The notes beneath the pieces were generated by a model. The model ran no database searches. It was not told the DNA's origin and was given only the letters and a program-made list of their open reading frames with translations. From Caenorhabditis elegans (Eukaryota; Nematoda; Chromadorea; Rhabditida; Rhabditidae): a stretch of DNA of 64,000 nucleotides. Below are positions 14,301 through 22,400 of the stretch, piece by piece; positions within the stretch are counted from its first letter, which is position 1, and each line of letters begins with the position of its first letter. The position numbers were made by a program, and so were the translations under genes. The stretch covers positions 1,240,001 to 1,304,000 of the forward strand of contig NC_003279.8 of NCBI RefSeq assembly GCF_000002985.6, given 5' to 3'.

Positions 14301-14499
14301 CAATTTGGGTCAGAAAAAAACAAAAATCTCAAATTTCGGTACTCCACCTTTAAGCTAAAAAATCAGAATTTTTCAGTCACTCCCAGTCGCCCATACATGC
14401 TTCAACCTTCTGGATCTTCCTAACATCGCAGACGACGTCGAGCTGCTCCGCCGCCTCCGCATCTCCATTGAGCACACCGAAGGCTTCACCCTTGCCTAG
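1100..14499 (+). CDS. herc-1: HECT E3 ubiquitin ligase, HERC family, C-terminal exons (5' part outside window)
   Basis: Seven exons join without a frame break: 1100-1255, 2769-2857, 5227-5392, 7363-7590, 7779-7958, 13333-13515 and 14377-14499 (TAG). They encode 374 residues, about one whole HECT domain. Landmarks in order are EFIVSDTMNQM at the domain start, EDADDAGGVRKEFF, YGMFSEDEESHLVWF, IVPFPFPLALYK, ELLSGGTEKPVTNANRDEYV, MIVGNENYDWNEF, FLTGSTRIPV, and PVAHTCFNLLDLP. The Cys of that last motif (codon 14398-14400) is the thioester-forming residue that takes ubiquitin from an E2. The end, EGFTLA, matches the HERC3/HERC4 type, where HECT follows RCC1 repeats. The RCC1 part must lie left of base 1. 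All introns begin with GT and end with AG. The introns are long and repeat-filled, especially 7959-13332. The family is certain; the symbol rests on similarity and on grh-1 being the neighbour. Confidence 0.93.
1276..1358 (-). repeat. Inverted copy of the repeat at 1-115
   Basis: This is the reverse complement of the first copy, including GCGCGTCAAATATGTTG and the GTAAATCGAC end. It sits 20 bases after exon 1100-1255, so the two copies flank that exon as inverted repeats. Confidence 0.75.
1366..2150 (+). repeat. CTGTAGTACTGTAGAGGTAC-rich element with ATCATCATTACCTATATA end
   Basis: The element opens with ATCATCATTACCTATATA and TACAATTGTAGTTTGTAG. Next come two near-identical blocks of GTACTGTAG units (1494-1580, 1620-1690), then GAAAATTCTGGAATTTTCTA units and GGCGGGAATTCAAATT units. 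Relatives lie at 12262-12535, 36769-37191 and 53455-54115. Similar degenerate sequence runs on to about 2560. Confidence 0.7.
2607..2703 (+). repeat. Third copy of the CTACAGTAGTCATTT repeat
   Basis: Direct orientation, lying 65 bases before exon 2769-2857. It lacks the GTAAATC end. Confidence 0.7.
3231..3832. repeat. ~600-base palindrome, TTAAAGG(T/A)GG...TACCGAAATTTGAGAC family
   Basis: The left arm starts TTAAAGGAGGGGTACCG and the right arm ends CGGTACCCACCTTTAAA. The arms match across the whole length, with the centre near GGGGCACAAAATG. The full sister copy is 13749-14353; 21868-22282 is a shorter one. Confidence 0.9.
4009..4572. repeat. ~560-base palindrome, TAGTCGAATTTTTTTATT family
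   Basis: The arms run from GTAGTCGAATTTTTTTATT to CATTCGACTACACCACC. The centre lies between ATGAACGGCGAGATTT and its complement. It is a second copy of the element at 12558-13145 and abuts the next palindrome. Confidence 0.88.
4567..5167. repeat. ~600-base palindrome, TTTAAAGGGGGAGTAGAGTT family
   Basis: The ends are CTTTAAAGGGGGAGTAGAG and CTCTACTCCCCCTTTAAA. It is inserted directly beside the preceding palindrome, sharing the CCTTTAAAGG junction. Confidence 0.88.
5402..6196. repeat. ~790-base palindrome, ACTGCAACTTTTTCCTCACG family, copy 1
   Basis: The left end ACTGCAACTTTTTCCTCACG mirrors the right end CGTGAGGAAAAAGTTGCAGT. The arms include GGCCGAGGGGCCGACAAGTT and CATATGCTGCTTA. The centre is GTCGAGATTTTCGCAC near 5805. 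It starts 10 bases after the donor of exon 5227-5392. Confidence 0.9.
6508..6651. repeat. ~145-base palindrome
   Basis: The left arm carries TTTTGTGTTAATTTTATT and the right arm AATAAAATTAACACAAAA, both flanked by TTTCAATAATTTTTGAAA-type sequence. It leads into the GCCG repeat that follows. Confidence 0.7.
6650..7320. repeat. CCGGCAATTTGCCGATTTGC tandem repeat
   Basis: About eighteen degenerate units of roughly 35 bases alternate GCCGATTTGCCGGAA with TTTTCAATTCCGGCAA. The array stops at CGCCCACCCCTG (7312-7324), the end shared by other arrays of this family at 10265-10700, 20870-21260, 33260-33555, 35265-35625 and 59240-59625. Open frames here are only repeat translation. Confidence 0.85.
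8560..8736 (+). repeat. ~180-base MITE-like element (CRE/E-box element), copy 1
   Basis: Pattern: an end like GGTGTCAGAGTGTCTCATTT, then CGGTTTGATCTACGTAGATC, GAGACGCAGAGTTCTC, GTGCTGACGTCACATTTTTT, CCCGCATTTTTTGTAGATC, and an end like GGGACAGCCTGACACCACG. The two ends are inverted relative to each other. Copy 1 is in the HECT-gene intron and has lost the GAGACGCAGA part. Confidence 0.85.
9346..10143. repeat. ~790-base palindrome, ACTGCAACTTTTTCCTCACG family, copy 2
   Basis: It is nearly the same as the copy at 5402-6196, about 3.9 kb away in the next intron but one of the same gene. Differences are scattered single bases. Confidence 0.9.
10265..10700. repeat. CCGGCAATTTGCCGATTTGC tandem repeat, second array
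   Basis: This has the same units as 6650-7320, with several 70-base stretches repeated almost unchanged (10480-10660). Open frames on both strands here come from the repeat. Confidence 0.85.
11020..11250. repeat. Inverted-end element GCACCCGACTACTTAACTTTG
   Basis: It runs from TTGCACCCGACTACTTAACT to CAAAGTTGAACAATGGGGTGC. Inner blocks are TGACGATTTTTGAATAGAAC and AAAGAACTAACAAATATT. The copy at 30540-30725 shares ends and inner blocks. Confidence 0.7.
11252..11318. repeat. (AT)n microsatellite
   Basis: An uninterrupted run of about 33 AT units. It follows the GCACCCGACTACTTAACTTT element (11020-11250), whose relative is at 30540-30725. Confidence 0.95.
11510..11800. other. Non-repetitive GC-rich block in the HECT intron, with (GT)n and (CA)n
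   Basis: GT repeats (11571-11599) and CA repeats (11617-11638) flank GTCGACACGACGG. Then comes TCTGCGTCTC, and then CCCGGCGGCGGCGGCGGG near 11720. Open frames on both strands come from the dinucleotide repeats. The block resembles a promoter or enhancer inside the 5.4 kb intron; no exon joins the HECT frame. Confidence 0.4.
12262..12535 (-). repeat. CTACAGTA element, reversed partial copy
   Basis: It contains ACCGTACCACTATTGTACC and ACTACAGTACCCCGACTATAT, and ends with the TATATATAGTAAATGAT tail. It is a diverged relative of 1366-2150 with an unusual GC-rich start (CCGGCGCGGCCCCCGAC). Confidence 0.65.
12558..13145. repeat. ~590-base palindrome, TAGTCGAATTTTTTTATT family, copy 2
   Basis: The ends are TAAAGGTGTTAAAG...GTAGTCG and CGACTACACCACCTTTAA. 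The arms match 4009-4572 closely. Confidence 0.88.
13749..14353. repeat. ~600-base palindrome, GGTGGAGTACCG family, copy 2
   Basis: It lies inside the last HECT intron and ends 20 bases before the acceptor of the final exon. The ends are TTTAAAGGTGGAGTACCG and CGGTACTCCACCTTTAA. Confidence 0.9.
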
Positions 14500-14743
14500 A
14501 TATTATTTTTTTTTATTCGAATTCGGATTTCTTTTTGCTTTTGGTCACACTTTTCTTATTTTCTTTCCTCTGTGATACACATTTTTTGTGCTAAGGAATT
14601 GAACGTTTTCATCTGGTTTTTCATCAATTTTATGATTCTAGTTTTTTTGGTTATAAATGTATAAGTATGAATTTTTGTTTTTTTTTTCGAAAAAAAAATT
14701 CGGTGATGAAATCCAATAATTGTTTTTTTTTCAATCCAAACAA

Positions 14744-14769
14744 TTTCAGATAATTCCAGACAATTTCAG
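14744..14769 (+). promoter_or_regulatory. Two tandem trans-splice-like acceptors before the NDK start
   Basis: TTTCAG occurs at 14744-14749 and again at 14764-14769, with a T-rich stretch upstream. They lie 27 and 7 bases before the ATG at 14777. No donor that would feed them is seen between the HECT stop (14499) and here, so they look like spliced-leader acceptors. The 277-base gap between stop and start suits an SL2-type operon junction. No AATAAA was found in the gap. Confidence 0.55.
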
Positions 14770-14776
14770 ATTTCCT

Positions 14777-17700
14777 ATGACTACCGTCGGCTCTCAAAAT
14801 GCTCTGAAATTCTTGGTTGTGTTGAAGCCGGAAATTGTGGCACATCGAGTTTTGGCGCAGGTTAGGTTTTGTTTCAACTTAAGCTGGGAAAAAATTTTGC
14901 TCTAAAAATTGATTTGCTTAATTTTTAAGAAAAATTTGAAAATTTGAGTTTTTCCTCTAGCTGTTGATCAAAGTTTGAAGGCGTTGTTTGAAAAATGTAT
15001 TACGGTTAAATAATTATTTTAGAATTAACAATTTTAAATCACGGGCTTCTGGCCTTCCTTATTGAATTTTTCGCGCTCCATTGACAATCGCCTGCCGGAC
15101 AACGCGTGGGAAAGTGTCGTGTACTCCACACGGACAAATACATTTAGTTTTACAACTAAAATCGAGCCGCGACGCGACACGCAACGCATCGTAAATCTTC
15201 CCCAGACATGGCCTAGTTCGGCAAACTCTTCCATTTCAATTTATGAGGGAAGCCAGAAATCAGTGTAAATGATAACTACAAAAATCAGAATTTTCAGATT
15301 TTTTGAAATTTTCATTTTTTCAGTATATTATTTGGTACAGTTACAAAACCTGAATTTAGATGAGTTGCAAAATTTATTTCAGTTTAGATTATTTAAAATG
15401 ACCGAGAAAGGTCGAATTTTGTAATGAGACCACAAAAAATTTTCGAAAAAAAAAAAATTAAATTTAGGTGAAACCAAGTTGCCATGGTTTTTATCATCAC
15501 CCTAGTTTGCATATTTTGACGGTTTATTTTGCTTGTTTTATTGATTAAGATACATAGGTGCATGAACAGTTAATAATATACTTTTGTGGTTTGGTCTACA
15601 AAAAATGCGGGTTTTTTTGCCAAGAAAAATGTGACGCCAGGACTTTCTTAGCCATGCGAAATCAGTTAAGAAATCAGCGTCTCAATTTTCCCGCGATTCT
15701 CGTAGATCAAACCGAAATGGGACTCTTTGACACTACGTGTAATTCGTGCTGACGTCATATTTTTTGGGGCGAAAAATTCCCGCATTTTTTGTAGATCAAA
15801 CCGTAATGGGACAGCCTGATACCGCGGGCTGCTTCAGAGCAAATTTTGCCTAGCTATGACGTTTTTCGGAACATCGACTTTTTTGAAAACCTAGTCAAAA
15901 GTTTTTTTTTTGAAAATCTTACCACAATTTTGAACTTTATCTGAAATCCCCCAGTCCCTCTCCAGCTAAATCCGCATTGCGCATCCCCTCTCATCCCATC
16001 CGTTCTTTTTGTCACTTTCACTGTATCCATCGGAACTTTTCCATCCAATACATACATACACACACACACATGCAATTTTGATTGTCATTGTCTGTAGTAG
16101 CCGACGATGCGAATCGGGCGAGGAGGAGGAGAAGCAGCAGTGAGATATATTCAATGGATTAGCGAAGTTTTCGAAAAGGAGGTCAAGCTGTGAAGCGATC
16201 CGAATATGTAGGTCATCGTTTGGATGGCCACACGACGACAGCGGCGGCGCGCCTTTCCTTTCACTTTCCGCCTGCAAAACTGGATTCCGAAAGCGAATTG
16301 AAGAGGATTCGCCTTTTAGCTTCCTAGCTGCTAATTTTAATTGGAGATGATGATGTTAATTTGATTAATTAATTGCAAGGAAATGAAGAATTATCATTGC
16401 TTCAGAAGACGGAGAAGCCACATTTATTCAGCATCCTAATATTGAAATTGAATGAATTCATGTTTCAGGATGCTTTAAAAATGGCTTTGTCGACATGTCA
16501 TTCAATAAAGCAGAAGCCGAAAGTATTTTAAACCTAACTGAATAATTATAAAATTATTCAGTTAGAAGAGAACTGCATAATAATACAGAATAACAAATTA
16601 ATATAATGCAAGTCATACATTTTATAGTGAAATGTTCGAGATATCTCTTGACTTTATCACATATTAATTGCACTATCACACGAAAAGTCTCAGTAACTTT
16701 TTCCGAAAAATGCTTGCATTACAATTCATCGGAAAGAAAAGTATCTATTGGTCCTGCAGTCGTTAATTGTCTCTACATACCAATATTATGGGGTTATTCA
16801 AGTAATTGAGCAAAATGCATTTAAATACATTTGTGACGTCACACATGTATTTAAATACATGTTTTTATGTACTTGAATACAGTTGTGACGTAATTTTTCG
16901 ACACTTTTTAATTTTCCGACATTACTTGAATAACCCCATAATGGATTAATGTGTTCACATATGCCGAGAAATGTATTGAAATCTGTTTTAATACATGTTG
17001 CTGCATTAAACCATTAGAGCTGCGCTAAAAATCCGGATTGAAAACGAGATTTGCTTATACTTACTTACTAACTTACGCACGTACTAATAATGGAAGTATT
17101 TCTATTTAATCCCTGGCTTCTGGATGAAATCTATGTCATTTGAAAGTAGACCTTCTGAATAGGCCCCTACAAAAAATTTAGCGGCAGAGAAGCACTTTGA
17201 ACTGGAAAAAAAGTCGCTCTGAAATCGTTGTCAGTGCATTTTTCCACTACTTTAGAAGTCCGTAAAATTGATCCAAATGATAATTTTTGAAAATTTTATT
17301 ATTTTTAGGACGTTTTGAGATAGGCAAGTATTCTGGAAGCTTTTTGAATTATATTTTTTTTGGAAAAAATCTGAAAAATTGATCCAAAAAAATAAAATTT
17401 TTCCAAAAGTTTCGAGAACACTTGCCTACCTTAAAACACCCTAAAAACTGTAAAACTTTTTAGAAATATTTATTTGGAACAATTTTACGGGTTTCTAAAG
17501 TAGTGGAAAAATGCACTGATAACGATTTCAGATCGACTTTCTTCCAGTTTAAAGTGCTCCTCTGCCTCTAAATTTTTTGTAGGGGCCTATTCGGAAGGTC
17601 TTCTTTCAAATGACATAGGCTTCATTCAGCAGTCCGGGATTATGTTGAAATACTTCCCTTATAAAGTAGTTAAAGTTAAACTAGCAATATTTTAATTTAT

Positions 17701-18113
17701 GTGAAAATATCAACAAATACCCGATAGAAATTTATCAGACATAGCTTAACCCTAAACTCTTACCAAACATTTTCCAGGTCGCTCTATCAGAACTCCGTAG
17801 CAATGGAATCGAAATCGAAGAAATGCGACAGATGAAGATCTCGGGATCCCTTGCCAAACAGCTTTACGCCCAACACCAAGGGAAATTCTTCTATGATCGT
17901 TTGGTCAGACACATTTCGAGTGGACCCGTAATTGCGATGAGAGTATCCGGAAATGCCAGGAAATGCATAGGATCTAGTCGTTTATGGCCGAGGTTGGAGC
18001 CGACTGTTCAACCGATTCGTCAGCGATTTGCTTTATCGGATGTTCGGAATGTTGCGCATGCTAGTGATGAAGATGCTGCGGAGAAGGAGTTGCAGCTTTT
18101 TGAATTGATCTAA
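14777..18113 (+). CDS. Nucleoside diphosphate kinase, NME6-like
   Basis: Two exons, 14777-14860 and 17778-18113 (TAA), encode 139 residues. NDKs pass the gamma phosphate between nucleoside di- and triphosphates through a phospho-histidine. The sequence begins with LVVLKPEIVAHRVL, the NDK start with its KP motif. It continues with GKFFYDRLVRHISSGPV, which matches NME6 better than the abundant NME1/2 type. RQRFALSDVRNVAHASDE carries the active-site His at residue 122 in an NxxH(A/G)SD setting. At 139 residues it covers the catalytic core and lacks the longer C-terminal tail of vertebrate NME6. NME6 proteins are usually mitochondrial, but no clear targeting peptide is visible here. The start is the first ATG after the tandem acceptors. 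The 2.9 kb intron contains repeats and a GC-rich block. Confidence 0.92.
15048..15266. repeat. ~215-base element, GAGCCGCGACGCGACACGC family, copy 1
   Basis: Blocks in order are CGCTCCATTGACAATCGCC, GTGTCGTGTACTCCACACGG, GAGCCGCGACGCGACACGCA and TTATGAGGGAAGCCAGAA. Other copies lie at 19838-20052 and 26940-27151 (both reversed), 43129-43342, and 63536-63752. Open frames in each copy are non-coding. Confidence 0.82.
15581..15825 (-). repeat. CRE/E-box element, rearranged copy and partial
   Basis: A reversed full-length copy (15581-15742) is followed at once by a forward 3' half (15745-15825). It lies in the NDK intron. Confidence 0.75.
16050..16300. other. GC-rich single-copy block in the NDK intron
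   Basis: After a CA repeat (16058-16070) come GCGAGGAGGAGGAGAAGCAG and GACAGCGGCGGCGCGCC, unlike the surrounding repeats. I see no exon in the NDK frame. It may be an internal promoter, enhancer or a non-coding RNA. Confidence 0.35.
16791..16937. repeat. ~147-base inverted element GGGGTTATTCAAGTAAT
   Basis: The ends are GGGGTTATTCAAGTAATTGA and ATTACTTGAATAACCCC. Inside are two TGTGACGT sites and ATTTAAATACAT stretches. Degenerate relatives lie at 3140-3230 and 62390-62485. Confidence 0.75.
17091..17666. repeat. ~575-base palindrome, GGCCCCTACAAAAAATTTAG family
   Basis: The left arm has GGAAGTATTTCT, ATGTCATTTGAAAGTAGACC and AGGCCCCTACAAAAAATTTA. The right arm mirrors these up to GAAATACTTCC. 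It lies in the NDK intron about 110 bases before exon 2. Confidence 0.85.
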
Positions 18114-18851
18114 TATTTGACCGGGGAATTGTAAAAATTGTTTTTAGACCAGTAAAATGATTTTCCCAAGCCCATTGAAGCCCACAAAAACGAAAATGTA
18201 TAATTATTTAACTTTTTATCGTCTTTTTTGTTGGATTTTTTTCTCTCTCAGAAGAAGAAGAACAATATAATACAGAGACAAAACTTGGAGTGCAAAAAGA
18301 CAAACAAACTGGGTGGAGAAAATAGGTGTATCGGGGGAAAATGCGAGGTATTTGAGGGGGATTTTTGGGGAGTCGAGGGGTAATTGATCACATTTGGAGT
18401 AAGGAGAAGCGAAAAAAAAGGCTTTTATCACATATATATAGGAGAAAGAATTGGGGTGGTAACGACTCGTGCTGAATACTATTGGATGTAGGATAGGAAT
18501 TATTAATCTTCCATTCTATTAGGAAATATGTATGGGGAAATTTCCCACAGATACCTTAGAATGCTAGATATTAACCGGAGAAACTCTGGAAAGTTGGAGG
18601 GGCTTGTTGGGTGAAGAGATGGAGGGTGCAGCAGAGGCTAGAAACGGCTACGAACAATAGATGATGATGGGGCTTTCAATAACTGAATAGAGATCTGGAA
18701 GAGGGGTTGGGGAGGGATAGTGGTGGTGGTGGATGAAAGACTGAATTTGAGGATTTTTATGGAGACCTGAAGGGAAAATGCAATATGAATTTCAAGAAAT
18801 TGACTTGCATTTTCACTCCTTGGTTAGGACTAATTTAAGACAATTATTATA
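18114..18851. other. Gene-free stretch between the convergent NDK and grh-1 3' ends
   Basis: Single-copy sequence with purine-rich runs (GGGGGAAAATGCGAGG, GGTGGTGGTGGATG). No exon, RNA gene or clear poly(A) signal was recognised. Confidence 0.4.
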
Positions 18852-19454
18852 TTTAAAGGTGGACTAACGGTTCGGACGATTTTGAACGTATAGACCCAAA
18901 ATGTTCTCAAATGAACGAATTTCGTAATGAAACTTCTCAAAAAATTTCCAAAAATGTTTTATGGCGGTTCAAAATTTCAAAAAAATTACACTGATTTTAG
19001 CTAAAATCTCGAATTTTGCCTAATTTTCGGTGTCACATCGGTCCGAAGTTGACATTTTCGGAATTATTATCCTTTATTGCGTATATTGGTAGTTTATCTC
19101 ATTTAATTTCGTCGATTAAGATACATTTAAAGCCGATAGGTAACCAAAAATCGTCGAAATTGGTTACCGATCGGCTTTAAATGTACCTTAATCAACGAAA
19201 TTAAATGAGATAAACTACCAATATATGCAATAAAGGATGATAACTCCGAAAAAGCCAACTTCGGACCGATGTGACACCGAAAATTAGGCAAAATTCGAGA
19301 TTTTAGCTAAAATTTGTGAAATTTTTTCGAAATTTTGAACCGCCATAAAAAATTTTTGGAAATTTTTTGAGAAGTTTCATTACGAAATTCGTTCATTTGA
19401 GAACATTTTGGGTCTATACGTTCAAAATCGTCCGAACCGTTAGTCCTCCTTTAA
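18852..19454. repeat. ~600-base palindrome, TTTAAAGGTGGACTAACGG family
   Basis: The ends are TTTAAAGGTGGACTAACGG and CCGTTAGTCCTCCTTTAA; the arms contain CGATTTTGAACGTATAGACC. It ends 35 bases from the grh-1 stop and so probably lies in or beside its 3' UTR. Confidence 0.88.
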
Positions 19455-19488
19455 GAGAATTAAGACAAGAACCTAAAGAGGTTTACTC

Positions 19489-22400
19489 TCATGAGTTGGA
19501 ATACGAGTTTGGATTGGTGGGAGCCACCTCGATTAACGTGGCGGCTGTTGAGCCGTCCGTCGCGTGCTCCACATCGATTATGAAGGTGTCCTCGTTGCAG
19601 TAGAGTCGGAGCATTTCGTCGTCAACTTTTACGGTGATGCCTTTTGCACATCGTTTGTAGACGCCGGACATCTGGAATTGGATGGAATTTCGGAGATTTG
19701 CCGGGTAAGGCTTTGAAATTTCAGAATTTTTGAATTAGGCAGAAATTGTTTAGCAATAATGCTTTAATGCTGTGGAGGAGCCGAATTCAAAAAAAAAATT
19801 TGTTTCGAGAATATTTGGGTCTGAAATTGATCACAGATGGCTTTCCTCATAAATTGAAATAGAAGAGTTTTTTGCTGAACTAGGCCATTTTGGCACAATA
19901 GATTTACAGCGCGTTGCGTGTCGCGTCGCGGCTCGATTTTAGTTGTAAAACTAAATGTATTTGCCCGTATGGAGTACACGACTTTTCCACGCGTTGTCTG
20001 GCGGGTGATTGTCAATGGAGCGCAAAAAATTCAATGAGGAAGGCCAGAACCCCGTGATTGATTTCAAGATAACTTTGAAATTTCCGAAAACTTAGAATAT
20101 ACTGCAGTACAAAAGAGCTTTCCGAAAATTTTAAAACTCGATATTTTCGGAGTATCTTGATTCAGAACAATTGGTCAAAAATTCAGGATATTCTAACTTT
20201 AGTGAGTATGCTACTGATTTCAAATTTCCGGAATATTTGAGTCTTGCACGTAGTGTGAAAGTGTCTAATTTCGGTTTGATCTACGTAGATCTACAAAAAA
20301 TGCGGGAGAAGAGACACACAGTTCTCAACTGATTTCGCATGGTTAAGAACGTGCTGACGTCACATTTTTAGGCCAAAAAATTCCCGCATCTTTTGTAGAT
20401 CAAACCGTAATGGGTCAGCCTGACACCACCAAGGTCTTGAAAGTATGGAAGCTGTCGGGATATAGAATATTCGGAAATTTCCGTATTTCGAAGAAATTTC
20501 TGGGAGTTCTAGATTTCAGAAGTATGGAAAAAATCGGAGAACTAGAATCTGCAGAACTTTGGAAAAATTTAAAATTTGTTATAAAATTTTCAAATCGAAA
20601 TTTCCTTGTTTGGTACTCCGAAGAAGTGTATCCCGGAGTTGCCTAACGTTCCGGTTTACGCCCAAAAGTTTCCACATTGACCCGTGTTGTCAGGTTGTCC
20701 CATTACGGTTCGATCTACAAAAATGCGGGAATTTTTCGCCCAAAAAATGTGACGTCAGCACGTTCTTAACCATGCAAAATCAGTTGAAAACTCTGAGTCC
20801 CTTTCTCCCGCATTTTTTGTAAATCAACGTAGATCAAACCGAAATGAGACACTCTGACAGTGTCAGGGGTGTGAGGGAAATCTCAAAATTTGCCGAGCTC
20901 GGCAAATTCGGCAAATCTCTTTTTTCAATATTTGCCGAGCAAAATTTTCCGAGTTTGTTAAGCACGGCAAATTTGCCGAATTTGCCGTGCTTAACAAACT
21001 CGGAAAATTTTGATAATTTTTGATGTTTTTTGGAACACCAAAACTACCGAATTCTTATCACACATCTGGTTTCTGAATTAGTTCCGTGCAGTATGTCTGC
21101 TTAAGCATAAAACTAACTCAATTTTGTGTCATTTCACTAAATTTTTGGCGAAAAAATCAATAATTTTAGTCAAAATTGTACTGTAAAAATCTACTTTTTT
21201 GAAATTTGCCGTGCTCGGCAAATTCGGCAAATTCGGCAAATTTGCCGCACGCCCCTGTCTGACACCATGTACGTTGAGAGAAACGGTAATTTTTGATTTC
21301 CAAGATAACTCCAGAGCATTATCGAAAGTTTCGAGATTATTTCGAAATGCGAGTACAGTCAAGACCCCCAAAGCTTCATCTCCAAATATTCGAAATGAAC
21401 TTTTAATCCCCATTTTCGGGAAACATCCATTAATGTACAAACATCTTCAAATTCGTCAGTGTCTATTCTTGTCCCAAATTCCCCTCACTTTTCGGCAATA
21501 TACGAGAATCGAATTTCGCAAAAAGCATACACACAGAAAACAGTGAGGGGTCATTCACCTGAGGAACATCAACCAAAAATAAACATACGCACGGCTATTC
21601 TTAGCTCTAAAATGACCTCACGCTGCTGCTGCTGCTGCTCTGGGGCAAAGTTTGTACAATTCGGACACTTGGAGACTATGGGATCAGAGGAGAGACGCAG
21701 ACAATCTGATCTTTTTGTTTCGATGTCTGGGGTACTTTTGGAAGAACTGAGTGTATGTGTGTGTCTCAGAAATAGAAACGAGAAGCACCCAAAATAGACC
21801 GAGAAAAAAAAAACCCGATGAATAAGGAAAGGTGCTTCAGGGAGAACATTTTAGGGTCTAATATCGATTTAATGGTGGAGTACCGTAATTTGGGACTTTG
21901 CTTTTTTTGGACCCAAAATGTTCCAAAACGTTCTGAAAATGTCTCAAAAAAAAATTTATGGCGGTTCAAAGTTCTGGAAAAAACCTGCATATTTTCAGCT
22001 AAAATCTCAAATTTGGCAACTTTTCAGTGTAGCAACGATTGGAACTAGATTTTTATTTGATTAGCACTCTTTAATGCATATTTGTTAAGTTACAACCGCT
22101 GCGACACCGAGAAGTTGCCAAAATTTGAGATTTTAGATAAAAATAGGCCGTTTTTTCCAAAACTTTGAGCGGCCATAACTTTTTTTTGAAAAAGTTTAAG
22201 AGCGTCTCATTACGAAATTTGGTAGTTTTGGACTTTTGAATCTAAAAAAGCAAAGTCTCGAATTTCGGTACTCCACCTTTAGCTATGTTTTTTAAGAGGG
22301 GGTTTCAAGAAATCTGAATTTTTAGAAAATTTTTGGTAAAAAATTACTAACCTTATCCGGGTCGGCTCCGAACTTGTTGGCTATGGCGAGTGCTAATCCG

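Noticed and set aside
15034..15268. 66-68 codon frames on both strands, recurring at 19.8, 27.0, 43.2 and 63.6 kb
   Set aside because: Same text in every copy of a dispersed 215-base element ([20 protein letters not shown]); no extension beyond the element.
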